Numbered from the stretch's first letter, positions 1 through 10,244 are shown. The stretch: 64,000 nt of DNA from CAVZCC01 sp963773765 (GCA_963773765.1 CAVZCC010000005.1:372001-436000), one strand, 5' to 3'. The notes: generated from the sequence alone by a model not told the origin. Program-made: numbers and translations.

Positions 1-1843
1 CAGGCCGTAGGAGTACGGGGCACCGTCGGAGATGTTCCCGTCCAGGAGCGTGGCCACCGCCGGGAACGCCGACCCGTCGGTCAGGTCGGTGCCGGTCGGC
101 ACGCAGCTGGCGTCGTCGAACACGTTGAAGTCACCGGCCTGCACCGCCGTGCTGCACGCGGTCCCGGCGTTGCGGGCCATGAGGACACGCTGCAGCACCG
201 GGAGCGGGCCGCTGGAGCTGATGCCGTCGGGGGTGTTGTCGGCCACCGTGACATGACGCAGCTCGATGGCGCCGTCCTGCTTGGACAGCCCTCCGCCGCC
301 ACCCGAGGTCGCGGTGTTGCCGGCGACGGTGGAGTTGAGCATGACGACCGTGCCCGCCACGACACCCACGCCACCACCTTCCGCAGCGACGTTGGCCACG
401 ACGGCGGAGTCCACCAGCCCGAAGTTGGCGGGGCCGCCCACGGCCGCCAGGCCACCGCCCACACCGGCCGCGGCGTTGGCCTCGACCAGGAGGCGGCCCG
501 TCACCAGGCCGGAGGACACCGCGACGCCCCCGCCGTCCCGGCCGCTGCGGTTCTTGCGGACCTGGATCTCACCGTCGGGTCCGGTGCGACAGCGTGCCGC
601 CGGTGACGGCGACACCGCCGCCGTCGAGCGTCGATGCGTTGTTGTCCACCCACAGCTGGCCGTCCACGGTGATCGCGCCACCGTCCATCAGGATGCCGCC
701 GCCGGTCATGGCGTCGTCGCCGGAGCCGTCGTTGCCGACCGAGAGCTGGGCGTCGGCCGCGACGGTGATCGTGCCGCGGTTGAGGATGCCGCCGCCCTGG
801 TCGGTCGCGACCGAACGGGTCACCTGTGCCGAGGACCCGCAGGCCGGGTCGCCCTGGACCGAGACCGAGCCCGACTTCTCGTTGTACAGGCCGCCGCCGT
901 CGGTGGCGGAGCCGCCGTCGAGGCCACCGGTGATGAGACTGACCTGGCCGTCGTTGAAGAGGTCGCCACCGCGGTCCGCGGTGGAGAACCGCAGGAAGGC
1001 CCGGCACCCGAGCGTGAACGTCGCCCCGCCCTGGTTGCTGACCGCTCCCCCCTCCAGCGGTGTCGAGTTGCTGTCCACGTACACGTCGTGGGCGGCGGCC
1101 GAGGACGAACCGGACATGGTGACCGTCCCGCCGTCGTTGGCGATGGCGCCACCCCCCGTCGCGGCGCTGTTCCCGAAGACGTCCACCCTGCTGCCCGCGA
1201 GGGAGGTGGAGGTGTTGGTGATCGTGAGCTGGGCACCCGCCCGGTTGGCCACGGCACCGCCCCGTCCACCGGCGGTGTTGGAGCCGAGTGCCACGTACTG
1301 GCCCTCCGACGTCGGGGCGTTGGCGATCGTGACCTGGCCCTCGTTGAGGATGGCACCGCCGTCACCGGACGGCTTGCCCCCGAACAACCCGACGTTCACC
1401 AGCTCCAGGCGCCCACCGGCCAGGACGTGGACGTGGCGGTCACCGATCGGATCGGCCTTGACCAGGGTCGTCTGGTTGGGCGCCACCATGTTGCCGACCA
1501 GCCGGACCGTCACGCCGGACTGGATGTCCAGGTCGCCGACCTCGGCTCCGCCGGCGCCGGCCAGGCTCAGCGTCGAGGTGTCGGCCGCCGCCGCGAACAG
1601 GACGTCCACGACCCCGCCGAGCGCGTTGGCCTCCTGGACCGCGGCCCGGAGCGTGCAGGTGGCCGTCGCGGTGGCACACAACCCGTCGCCCGGGGTGGCG
1701 TCCACCGCGTCCACCGCGTCGTCGACGATGAACGGCGGCGCGGCCTGGGCGGGGGCGGTCGCCACGACCACCGAGGTGGCGAGCACGGCGGACGCGGCGA
1801 GCACACGGAGGGCCGGCCGGCGGAGCGCGAGAAAGGTGAGCAC
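1..1843 (-). CDS. Secreted CSLREA-type right-handed beta-helix protein (3' end outside window, one frameshift)
   Basis: The start is a GTG followed by a signal peptide of about 35 residues ending in APAQA. A CSLREA-like motif follows (CTLRAAVQEANA, about residues 64-75), then many glycine-rich repeats of the form GGGxxNxGG typical of parallel beta-helix surface proteins. Near 575-585 the frame breaks. Removing one C of the minus-strand ACCCGAC lets the reading continue as DGEIQVRKN and on through more beta-helix rungs to the window edge, so the gene is probably intact in the cell. The family is extracellular; adhesion or polysaccharide binding is inferred from fold only. It lies just downstream of the ABC exporter pair but is separated by about 110 bases, with no sign of a shared operon. 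Confidence 0.7.
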
Positions 1844-1950
1844 GGTTCACCGTCGGTCACCGAGCCGGCGGGATGAGGAATCCGGCGTCGCCGGAACGGC
1901 ACTTCTCCCTGCAACCACCTGGCCGACCGGATGTCAGGCCGGCACGGCGG

Positions 1951-3742
1951 TCAGGCGGCGCGGGTGTTGCCGATCCAGGACTCGTAGAGCCGCCCGTACA
2001 CCCCACCGAGGGCGACCAGTTCCGCGTGCGGGCCCATCTGCACGATGCGACCGGCGTCCATCACCACCACCACGTCCGCCGCCTCCGCGGTGGACAGGCG
2101 GTGGGCGATGCTGACGGTGGTCCGGCCGTGGGCCAGCTTGGCCAGCGCCACGGCCAGGGCCCGCTCCGTCTCCGGGTCCACCGCGGAGGTGGCCTCGTCC
2201 AGGATGAGCAGGCCGGGGTCCGCCAGCTGCGCCCGGGCCAGCGCCACCAGCTGGCGCTCCCCCACCGACAGGGCCTCGCCCCGCTCGTGCACCGGGGTGG
2301 CCAGGCCGTCGGTGCAGTCCGTCGACCCACCAGTCCAGGTCCAGGGCCCGGAAGGCGTCACGGATCTCCTCGTCGGTGGCGTCGGTCCGGCCGAAGCGGA
2401 CGTTCTCCGCGATCGTCGTGTCGAACAGGAACCCGTCCTGGGGAACGAGGCGGACCGACAGGGCCCGGGAGTCCTTGGCCACCTCCCGGAGGTCCACGCC
2501 ACCCACCACCACACGGCCCGCGGTGGGGTCGGCCAGGCGGGACAGCAGCTTGGCCATCGTGGTCTTGCCCGACCCGGTCTCACCGACGATGGCGGCGTTG
2601 ATGCCGGCAGGCAGGTCCAGGCTGACCCCGTGCAGCACCGGGTGGCCGGCCTCGTACTCGAACTCGACGGACTGCACCGACACGTCGAGCGCGCCCCGGG
2701 CCAGGGTCACCCCCGGGGCCGCCTCCACCACCTCGACCGGCTCGTCCAACAGGTTGAGCACCTTGCGCCAGCCCGCCAGCGCGGTCTGGGTCTGGTCCAG
2801 GATCTCACCCAGCTCGGCGACGGGCTGCACGATGAGGTTGGTCAGGAACAGGCAGGCCACCAGCGTTCCCGCCTCCAGGCCCCACCCCGGCCCCCACCAC
2901 ACGCCCACGCCCACCACCGCGGCCAGGGCCAGGCCGCTGAACACGTCCGACACGGGGAACATGATGGCGAAGAAGAGCCGGGCCACCAGCTGGCTCTTGT
3001 ACTGCTTCTGGATCCGCTCCTGGAGCCGCCGGCGGGCCTCGGGCACGTTCCCGTAGGCCCGGATGACCCGGATCCCACCCACCACCTCGGAGATCTCCGA
3101 CAGGGTGTCGCCCACCTTGGTGCGCAGGTCGTCGTAGGCCCGCAGCTGGCGCTTCTGCACCGACTTCATGATGGGCAGGACCGGGATGAGCACCAGGAAC
3201 ACCACCAGGGCCAACTGCCAGCTGTAGAGGGCCAGCACCCCCAGGGCGACCACGATCATGGTGGAGTTCACCACCCAGGAGACCGCTCCCCAGGAGGCGA
3301 ACTGGGCCAGTGTCTCGATGTCCGAGGTGACCCGGGCCACCAGCACCCCGCGCTGTGACTCGTTGTGGTGGCTGAGGCTGAGCGCGTGCACGTGGCCGAA
3401 GGCGCGGGTGCGCAGGCCGTACAGGACGTTCTCCGCCGTGGTCATGAGCCGCAGGTAGGTGATGCGGTTGAGCACGGCCAGGCCGATGATGGCGGCGGCC
3501 GCCACCGCACAGGCGACCACCACGAAGTTCCAGTCGGGGGTCCCGGACGACACGCCCTTGTCCAGGATCTGCTGGATGGCGATGGGCACCACCAGCCGGC
3601 CCGCCGCGATCACCAGCCCGAAGGACAGCGACGCCACGAAGCCCGCCTTCAGCTCCGGGGTGCGGCGCACGCCCGTGCGCAGCACCTCCAGGGCGCGGAT
3701 GGGCTCGTCGTCGTCACCGGGTGACACGGGGCGGGGATCCAT
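1951..3742 (-). CDS. ABC exporter half-transporter, subunit B (consensus Walker B, odd signature; one frameshift)
   Basis: About 596 residues: an N-terminal six-helix exporter membrane domain (roughly 35-330) and a C-terminal nucleotide-binding domain. Visible motifs are Walker A GETGSGKTT, a Walker B ending ILDEATSAVD with the catalytic Glu, the H-loop IAHRLST, and a non-canonical signature LSVGE in place of LSGGQ. The ATG overlaps the stop of the upstream gene (TGATG at 3740-3744), so the two are translationally coupled. The frame breaks near 2311. Deleting one extra base (minus strand CACCGAC) joins LDWWVDGL to DGLATPVHERG, and total length 1792 = 3n+1 fits a single insertion. With its neighbour it forms a heterodimeric exporter; the substrate is unknown (drug, lipid or peptide). 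Confidence 0.85.
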
Positions 3743-5637
3743 CAGGACGCACCCCCCTCGTCGGGCAGGACCACGGCATCGGGGTCGTCGTCGAAGTGCA
3801 CGTCGTGGTCGACCTGTTCCTCGTCCTCGTAGGCGGTGACCAGCGCGGCGTACTCGGGGTCCGCCAGGAGCTGCTCGTGGGTGCCGATGCCCCGGACCCG
3901 GCCCTGGTCCAGGTGGACCACCCGGTCCGCCAGCAGGATGGTGCTGAGCCGGTGGGCGACGATCAGCATGGTGGTGCCCCCGCCCCGCAGGCCCCCCAGG
4001 ATCTCCGCCTCGATCACGGGATCCACCGCGGAGGTGGCGTCGTCCAGGATCAGCACCCGTGGTTCGCCGGCCAGGGCACGGGCCAGGGCGACGCGCTGGC
4101 GCTGGCCGCCGGACAGCGTGACCCCCCGTTCCCCCACCACCGTGCGGCCGCCCTCGGGCAGTCGCTCCACGAAGCGCGCGGCCCGGGCCCGGTCCAGGGC
4201 ATCGTGCACGTCGGCCGGGTCCAGGTCGCGGCCCAGCGTGACGTTGTCCACCACCGGCGACGCGAACAGGTAGCTCTCCTGGAACGCCAGCGAGACGTTG
4301 GCCCGCAGCTCGGCCGGGTCCAGCGCGGCGATGGGCACCCCGCCCACCCGGATCTCGCCCCCGGTCGGCTCGTCCAGGCGCACCAGCAGGTTGGTCACGG
4401 TCGACTTGCCCGATCCGGTGGAGCCCACCAGCGCGACCACCTCGCCCGGGTCGGTGCTGAAGGTGACCCCGTCCAGCACCTCGGCGTCGCCGTAGGCGAA
4501 CGAGACATCGGTCAGGTCCAGCCCCAGGGGGCCCCGGGGCAGCGCGGCGGGAGCGTCCGGGACGCCCTCCACCGACGGATCCGTCGGCAGCGCCGTCAGC
4601 TCGTCCACCCGGGCGATGGACACCACGGCCCGGGGGATGGCCTCGAACATGAACCCGACGATGCGCATGGGGAAGGCCAGCCACCCGAACAGCGCCACGG
4701 CCTGGACCAGGTCGCCCGGGGTGGCCGCCCCCTGGTCGATGCGCCAGGCGCCGGCCAGCAGCAGCGCCACCGTGCCCAGGTTGGGCAGCAGGTCGATCAT
4801 CGGCTCGAACAACGAGGTCAGCCGGGCCACACCCAACCGCTCGACGCGCAACCGGGCCGCGGCGTCGTCGAAGCGGGCCTGCTCCTGCACCTCACGGCCC
4901 AGCGTCTTGACCACCAGCGCACCGTCGAAGCTCTCGTGCGCGATGGAGGACACCTCGCCCAGGCGCTCCTGCACCCGCGCCGCCGGACCGTGGACCTTGT
5001 TGGTGTAGTAGCGGCTCAGCATGGCCAGGGCCGGGAACAGCAGCAGCGCCACGACCCCGAAGGCCACGTCCGCGCTGAACAGGCTGGCCAGCGAGATGAC
5101 CACCAGGGCCACCACCCCCAGCGAGAACGGCAGCGGCATGAGCATCTGGGTGGCGGTGGTGACGTCCACGTCGGCGTTGGCCAGGAGCTGGCCCGTGGGC
5201 CGCGACCGGTAGTCCGACAGGGGCATGGTCAGGAGCCGGTCCACCACCGTGGTGCGCACCGTCTTCTGCATGCGGGCCTCGGTGAGGGACCCGAACCAGC
5301 GCCGCACCACCACCGACAGGCCACGGAGGAGACCCACCAGGAAGAGGGCGAACACGGCCCACCACACGGTGGAGGCCGGGACGCCGGAGGGAGAGAACCC
5401 GGGGGTGATGACCTCGTCGGTGATGCGGCCGAGCACGTAGCTGGCGGCCACCACGATCGCGGCCCACCCGACACCGCCCAGGATCGAGATGGCGAACGGC
5501 AACGGGTGCAGGCGCACGAACCGGACGATCAGGCCGAACCCCAGCCGGGACACGGAGGGTCCACCGGGCTCCACGTCCTGGACGTGGGGCGTCTCGTCGT
5601 CCGGTGCGGCGTCGGATGGATGGGCGATCGCGGTCAC
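3742..5637 (-). CDS. ABC exporter half-transporter, subunit A (degenerate catalytic site)
   Basis: 631 residues with an N-terminal membrane domain (about 40-340) and a C-terminal ATPase domain. Walker A is GSTGSGKST, the signature is canonical LSGGQRQRVALARA, and Walker B reads LILDDATSAVD, so the catalytic Glu is replaced by Asp. In heterodimeric type IV ABC exporters such as BmrCD or TM287/288, this Asp marks the subunit whose ATP site is degenerate. The partner encoded immediately downstream supplies the odd LSVGE signature, so the degenerate site would pair this Walker A/B with that signature. The start is a GTG. The C-terminus carries an acidic tail rich in Asp and Glu. Substrate cannot be inferred. 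Confidence 0.9.
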   Translation of the reverse strand: MTAIAHPSDAAPDDETPHVQDVEPGGPSVSRLGFGLIVRFVRLHPLPFAISILGGVGWAAIVVAASYVLGRITDEVITPGFSPSGVPASTVWWAVFALFLVGLLRGLSVVVRRWFGSLTEARMQKTVRTTVVDRLLTMPLSDYRSRPTGQLLANADVDVTTATQMLMPLPFSLGVVALVVISLASLFSADVAFGVVALLLFPALAMLSRYYTNKVHGPAARVQERLGEVSSIAHESFDGALVVKTLGREVQEQARFDDAAARLRVERLGVARLTSLFEPMIDLLPNLGTVALLLAGAWRIDQGAATPGDLVQAVALFGWLAFPMRIVGFMFEAIPRAVVSIARVDELTALPTDPSVEGVPDAPAALPRGPLGLDLTDVSFAYGDAEVLDGVTFSTDPGEVVALVGSTGSGKSTVTNLLVRLDEPTGGEIRVGGVPIAALDPAELRANVSLAFQESYLFASPVVDNVTLGRDLDPADVHDALDRARAARFVERLPEGGRTVVGERGVTLSGGQRQRVALARALAGEPRVLILDDATSAVDPVIEAEILGGLRGGGTTMLIVAHRLSTILLADRVVHLDQGRVRGIGTHEQLLADPEYAALVTAYEDEEQVDHDVHFDDDPDAVVLPDEGGAS

Positions 5638-5765
5638 CGGAGGAACTCAACACCTTCTTGCCGTCAGGCATGCCGTGGGGAGTCCCACCGTACCCACCGG
5701 CACCACACCGGGTCAGATGGGTTCCGGCCCCCGTGACCGCGGTCGGGCCGGCCCGATCCCTAGCC

Positions 5766-6122
5766 TCAGGCGGGCGCTCTCCGCCGGCGGCGGGCCCAGA
5801 CCAGGCCCATGGCACCAGTCAGAAGGGCCGCTGCGGGCAACAGCACCACCAACGGTGCCTCAGGGATGACGGCGGGCGGTCCCTCGGGATCCGTCGGCGG
5901 GCAGTTGTCCGGGTTGGACCACCACCAGGCCGCCAGCCAGTCCTCCAGGGACGACGACGGGTCCCCACCGGTGATGCCGACGATGACCGAGGCGGGCTGG
6001 TTCCGCTGCGCCTCGGGGGGACACGCCGGCGGAGGCGGGGTGCAACCGACGGCCAGGAACAACACGGCGCCCAGTACCAGGGCCGCCGAAGCGGCACGCA
6101 CCGATGTTCCGATTCCCGGCAT
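5766..6122 (-). CDS. Small lipoprotein with a PEAP-type C-terminal membrane tail
   Basis: 118 residues from ATG 6122 (a GTG lies 18 bases upstream). The N-terminal hydrophobic segment ends in a lipobox-like LAVGC, after which the protein is Pro-rich with a W-rich stretch (LAAWWWSN). The C-terminus has IPEAP, a hydrophobic helix and a terminal cluster RRRRR, the layout of PEP-CTERM/LPXTG-like sorting tails found on actinobacterial surface proteins. Having both a lipid-attachment site and a C-terminal sorting or anchor helix is unusual. I do not recognise a family. It stands alone, about 130 bases from the ABC exporter and 157 bases from the aldehyde dehydrogenase. Function unknown. Confidence 0.6.
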   Translation of the reverse strand: MPGIGTSVRAASAALVLGAVLFLAVGCTPPPPACPPEAQRNQPASVIVGITGGDPSSSLEDWLAAWWWSNPDNCPPTDPEGPPAVIPEAPLVVLLPAAALLTGAMGLVWARRRRRAPA

Positions 6123-6279
6123 GACCGTAGTCGACCGCACGCAGTTGGCCGTGGGACGTGGTGCTGGTGAACCTCACGCGAACAGGGGGGAAACCAACCC
6201 CCGGACGTGCCCGTGCCGGACCCGCAGGCCCGGCACGAACCAGCACCAGATCAGGACACGGCCCAACGGGCCGCCCGGC

Positions 6280-7719
6280 TCAGCCCGGGAGCTGGATGGA
6301 CTTGGTCTCCAGGAACTCCTCCAGGCCCCAACGCCCACGCTCGCGGGTGTTGCCGGACTGCTTGTAGCCACCGAACGGCGCCTCGGTGTTGAACGCGGCA
6401 CCGTTGATGTCCACCTGGCCGGTCCGCATGCGGCGGGCGACCGCCTTGGCCCGTTCCACGTCGGCCGACTGCACACCGCCGGCCAGGCCGAACACCGTGC
6501 CGTTGGCGATGCGGACGGCGTCGTCCTCGTCCTCGTAGGTGAGGATGGAGAGCACCGGGCCGAAGATCTCCTCCTGGGCGATGGTCATGTCCGGCGTGAC
6601 GTCCGCGAAGACCGTGGGCTTCACGTAGAAGCCCTTGTCGAAGCCCTCCGGCTGCTCCGGACCACCCATGAGCAGCGTGGCGCCCTCGTCGATGCCCTTC
6701 TGGATGAACTCCTGCACCGTCTTCTGCTGGGAACGCGACACCATCGGGCCGAAGCTGTGGAACAGGTCCGGCTCGTCCGCGTGGGGATCGACGAGCTTGA
6801 CCTGGGAGGCCTCGGCCATGATGGCGTCGAGGTACTCCTGCTCACGGGACCGGGGGATCAGGACCCGTGTCAGCGCCGAGCACGTCTGGCCCGAGTTGAT
6901 GAAGCAGGAGAACACCGCACCCATGGCCACGGCGGCCGGATCCGCGTCGTCCAGGATGATGTTGGCCGACTTGCCGCCGAGCTCGAGCCCGACGCGCTTG
7001 ACGGAGTCCGCCGCGTCCCGGGAGACCTGGGCACCGACCGGGCCGGATCCCGTCAACGAGATCATGTCCACGTCCGGGTGCTTGGCCAGGGCCTCGCCCA
7101 CCTCACCACCGGGGCCGATCACCAGGTTGAACACGCCTGCGGGCAGCCCCGCCTCGTGGATCACCTCGGTGAGGATGATGGCGTTGAGCGGGGTGTAGCT
7201 GGCCGGCTTGAGCACGATGGTGCACCCGGCGGCCAGGGCAGGGGCGATCTTGCAGACGATGAGGTAGAGCGGGTAGTTCCACGGCGTCACCGCGCCCACC
7301 ACGCCGATGGGCTCGCGGACGACCAGGCTGTTGCCCACCTGGGTCTCCCACTCGAACTCCTCCGCGATGCGCGCGTAGGTGTCCCAGTCGCCCACGGACA
7401 GGCCGGCCTGGACCATCTCGGCGAACGCCTTGGGCGAGCCGACCTCGCCGGAGATCGTGGTGGCGATGTCCGCGAAGCGGGCCATGAGCCCGGCGCCGAT
7501 GTCACGCACGTACTTGGCCCGCACGTCGACCGGGGTCTGTGACCACGTCTCGAACGCGGCACGGGCGGCCTGGACCGCCGTGTCGACGTCGCCCCGGCCA
7601 CCCTGGGCGACCTGGGCCATGACTTCCTCGGTGGAGGAGTCGACGACGTCGAGCATCCCCTTGCCATCCGAGGGCTTGACCCATTCCCCGTTGATGTACA
7701 GGTTCTCGTAGACCTTCAC
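6280..7719 (-). CDS. NAD(P)-dependent aldehyde dehydrogenase family protein
   Basis: 479 residues, the usual length for the ALDH superfamily. GTG 7719 is chosen because AAGGGGGA (minus strand, 7722-7731) sits at ribosome-binding distance and the protein then begins at the family N-terminus (VYENLYINGEWV). Upstream in-frame sequence is not conserved-looking. Visible catalytic elements are the oxyanion Asn in PWNYP, the general-base Glu in ELGGKSAN, and the nucleophile Cys in NSGQTCS. The enzyme oxidises an aldehyde to the acid in the cytosol. The specific substrate cannot be told from sequence. It is divergent from the protease gene at 7853 and has no operon partner. Confidence 0.92.
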   Translation of the reverse strand: MKVYENLYINGEWVKPSDGKGMLDVVDSSTEEVMAQVAQGGRGDVDTAVQAARAAFETWSQTPVDVRAKYVRDIGAGLMARFADIATTISGEVGSPKAFAEMVQAGLSVGDWDTYARIAEEFEWETQVGNSLVVREPIGVVGAVTPWNYPLYLIVCKIAPALAAGCTIVLKPASYTPLNAIILTEVIHEAGLPAGVFNLVIGPGGEVGEALAKHPDVDMISLTGSGPVGAQVSRDAADSVKRVGLELGGKSANIILDDADPAAVAMGAVFSCFINSGQTCSALTRVLIPRSREQEYLDAIMAEASQVKLVDPHADEPDLFHSFGPMVSRSQQKTVQEFIQKGIDEGATLLMGGPEQPEGFDKGFYVKPTVFADVTPDMTIAQEEIFGPVLSILTYEDEDDAVRIANGTVFGLAGGVQSADVERAKAVARRMRTGQVDINGAAFNTEAPFGGYKQSGNTRERGRWGLEEFLETKSIQLPG

Positions 7720-7838
7720 GACGTCCCCCTTGGCGGTCGTTGGCGTGTGCACGCTGAGCGAGGCTGCATCGTACCCCTGGCTCCGGGAGGCCGCTCCGCG
7801 GCCCGCTGGAGAGGTGACCGGTTGGAGGCCAACCTCGG

Positions 7839-7844
7839 TACCAT
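7839..7844 (+). promoter_or_regulatory. -10-like box TACCAT, leaderless promoter for the protease gene
   Basis: TACCAT ends exactly 8 bases before GTG 7853, a spacing repeated at several other genes here. It supports GTG 7853 as the start and suggests transcription begins at or next to the start codon. Confidence 0.5.
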
Positions 7845-7852
7845 TCGATCGG

Positions 7853-8905
7853 GTGGGAGGACGCGACGACGAACCAGCGGGTGCCCCCGGTTCGGACGAT
7901 CCGTTCGCGCAACTGGTCGACCCGGACTTCGTGCACTCCGCCGGCATCACCGAGCCGTCGGCAGCCGAACGCGCCCGGGCGGCCCGCAGCGCCGACCTCC
8001 GGCGGCGACTCGCCGAAGAGGCCGACCAGCAGGACAGGCAGCTGAAGACCGACCAGCGTGCCGCCCGACGGGCACGGCGACGGCAGAAGGCCCCGCGTGT
8101 GCTCGGGCCGGCCCTGGTGGTCGCAGGCGTCGCCGTGGTCGTGTTCCTCCTCCAGGGAGGAGCATCCGATGGGCAACTCGACGTGGGCGACGAGGCCTCG
8201 GGCCCGGACACCCCGAGCCGACCAGAGGGATTCCCTCCCGTTGCCGCCGACACGTCCGCGACTCCGCTCGGGACCCCGCCGGCACCGCCGGCAGAGATCG
8301 GTCCGTACGAGTTCACCCAGACCCAGCGGAGCAGCGACGAACCCGTCGCTTGGGACCCGTGTCGGCCGGTCCGCTATGTGGTCAACCCGGCTGGGGCGCC
8401 CCCGGGTACCGACGCCCTCGTCCAACAGGCGATCGACAACACCGCACTCGCCACCGGGTTGCGGTTCGAGTCCGCGGGCACGACCGACGAACTGTGGTCG
8501 AAGGACCGGGAGCCCTACCAACCGAGCCGGTACGGCGATCGATGGGCCCCTGCCCTGATCGCCTGGTCGACCGAGGCGGAGGTCCCAGGCCTGGGCGGGT
8601 ACATCGCCGGACTCGGTGGCGCCCAGTCAGTGACCGATTCCGACGGCGAGGGGGTCTACGTGTCCGGCGGCCTCGTCCTGGACGCCTCGGACCTGGGGGT
8701 CATGCTCAACGAGCCCGGTGGCACGGAGGCGGTCCGTGCGGTCATCCAACACGAACTGGGGCATGTGATGGGGTTGGACCACGTGTCGGACCCCCGTGAG
8801 CTCATGTACACCGAAGGATCGCCGGCACAGACCACCAACTGGGGCCCGGGTGACCGTCGGGGGCTCCACGAGCTGGGCTCTGGTGCCTGCTTCCCGTCGG
8901 TCTGA
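7853..8905 (+). CDS. Membrane-anchored matrixin-like zinc metalloprotease
   Basis: 350 residues from GTG 7853, a start supported by the TACCAT box 8 bases upstream; an alternative GTG lies at 7814. The N-terminal 75 residues are charged (an acidic segment, then an Arg-rich stretch RAARRARRRQKA), followed by one transmembrane helix (about 80-98) and a Pro-rich linker. The C-terminal half is a metzincin-type catalytic domain: zinc site HELGHVMGLDH beginning at residue 300, then ELMYTEG as the likely Met-turn. The N-in orientation puts the protease outside the membrane. Substrate unknown. It is divergent from the aldehyde dehydrogenase and followed by icd after 75 bases. Confidence 0.8.
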   Translation: MGGRDDEPAGAPGSDDPFAQLVDPDFVHSAGITEPSAAERARAARSADLRRRLAEEADQQDRQLKTDQRAARRARRRQKAPRVLGPALVVAGVAVVVFLLQGGASDGQLDVGDEASGPDTPSRPEGFPPVAADTSATPLGTPPAPPAEIGPYEFTQTQRSSDEPVAWDPCRPVRYVVNPAGAPPGTDALVQQAIDNTALATGLRFESAGTTDELWSKDREPYQPSRYGDRWAPALIAWSTEAEVPGLGGYIAGLGGAQSVTDSDGEGVYVSGGLVLDASDLGVMLNEPGGTEAVRAVIQHELGHVMGLDHVSDPRELMYTEGSPAQTTNWGPGDRRGLHELGSGACFPSV

Positions 8906-8980
8906 CTATCCTCACTTGTCTACAACCTGTCTGTAAGCACCCGACCGTCCGCAGGACGAGGGATGAGGAGCACGCCCCGC

Positions 8981-10201
8981 ATGGCCAAGATCAAGGTGCA
9001 GAACCCGGTCGTCGAGCTCGACGGCGATGAGATGACCCGGATCATCTGGGAGTTCATCAAGGAGCAGCTGATCCTGCCCTACCTGGACATCGACCTGAAG
9101 TACTACGACCTGGGCATCGAGGAGCGGGACCGCACCGACGACCAGGTCACCATCGACTCGGCCAACGCCATCAAGCAGTACGGCGTGGGGGTCAAGTGCG
9201 CCACCATCACCCCCGACGAGGCCCGGGTGGAGGAGTTCGGCCTGAAGAAGATGTGGCGCTCCCCCAACGGGACCATCCGCAACATCCTGGGCGGCGTGGT
9301 GTTCCGGGAGCCCATCATCTGCTCCAACATCCCGCGCCTGGTGCCGGGCTGGACCAAGCCGATCGTGATCGGCCGCCACGCCCACGGCGACCAGTACAAG
9401 GCGACCGACTTCAAGGTCCCCGGCGCCGGCACCGTCACCATCACCTACACGCCCGACGACGGGTCCGAGGCGATGGAGTTCGAGGTGGTGAAGATGCCCG
9501 AGGACGGCGGCGTCGTCATGGGCATGTACAACTTCAACGACTCCATCCGGGACTTCGCCCGGGCCTCCATGCGCTACGGCCTGCAGCGCGGGTACCCGGT
9601 GTACCTGTCCACCAAGAACACGATCCTCAAGGCCTATGACGGCCAGTTCAAGGACCTGTTCCAGGAGGTGTTCGACGCCGAGTTCGCCGAGGCCTTCGCG
9701 GCGGAGGGCATCACCTACGAGCACCGTCTCATCGACGACATGGTCGCAGCGGCCATGAAGTGGGAGGGCGGCTACGTGTGGGCGTGCAAGAACTACGACG
9801 GCGACGTGCAGTCGGACACGGTGGCGCAGGGCTTCGGCTCGCTCGGGCTGATGACGTCGGTGTTGATGACGCCGGACGGCAGGACGGTGGAGGCCGAGGC
9901 CGCCCACGGCACCGTGACCCGCCACTACCGCGAGCACCAGAAGGGCAACCCCACGTCCACCAACCCGATCGCGTCGATCTTCGCCTGGACCCAGGGTCTG
10001 ACGCACCGGGGTGAGATGGACGGCACCCCGGAGGTGACCGCCTTCGCCAAGGCCCTGGAGGAGGTCTGCGTGGCCACCGTCGAGGCCGGCCAGATGACCA
10101 AGGACCTCGCCCTCCTGGTGGGCCCGGACCAGCCGTGGCTCACCACCCAGGAGTTCCTGGCCGCCCTGGACGAGAACCTCCAACGGCGCATGGCGGTCTG
10201 A
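8981..10201 (+). CDS. icd: NADP-dependent isocitrate dehydrogenase
   Basis: 406 residues from ATG 8981, with GAGGAG at 8965-8970 as the ribosome-binding site. The N-terminus (NPVVELDGDEMTRIIW) and length match the homodimeric, eukaryote-like class of NADP-IDH used by many actinobacteria, not the E. coli type. It converts isocitrate to 2-oxoglutarate with NADPH formation in the TCA cycle. SPNGTIRNILGG is the conserved substrate-binding segment. No frameshift is present. The gene is monocistronic here, with a palindrome (10245-10290) beginning 44 bases after its stop. Confidence 0.95.
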   Translation: MAKIKVQNPVVELDGDEMTRIIWEFIKEQLILPYLDIDLKYYDLGIEERDRTDDQVTIDSANAIKQYGVGVKCATITPDEARVEEFGLKKMWRSPNGTIRNILGGVVFREPIICSNIPRLVPGWTKPIVIGRHAHGDQYKATDFKVPGAGTVTITYTPDDGSEAMEFEVVKMPEDGGVVMGMYNFNDSIRDFARASMRYGLQRGYPVYLSTKNTILKAYDGQFKDLFQEVFDAEFAEAFAAEGITYEHRLIDDMVAAAMKWEGGYVWACKNYDGDVQSDTVAQGFGSLGLMTSVLMTPDGRTVEAEAAHGTVTRHYREHQKGNPTSTNPIASIFAWTQGLTHRGEMDGTPEVTAFAKALEEVCVATVEAGQMTKDLALLVGPDQPWLTTQEFLAALDENLQRRMAV

Positions 10202-10244
10202 CACCCCGGCCCACCCGACCGGTCCAACCGACCGGCCCACCGGC

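Noticed and set aside
3721..5736. A 671-codon open frame on the plus strand opposite the ABC exporter genes
   Set aside because: It is the antisense shadow of a clear ABC transporter in very high GC sequence; the translation is His/Gly/Gln-rich with no domain, start signal or family resemblance.
8912..10240. A 442-codon minus-strand frame opposite icd
   Set aside because: Shadow of icd; no recognisable domain, and the icd protein is complete.
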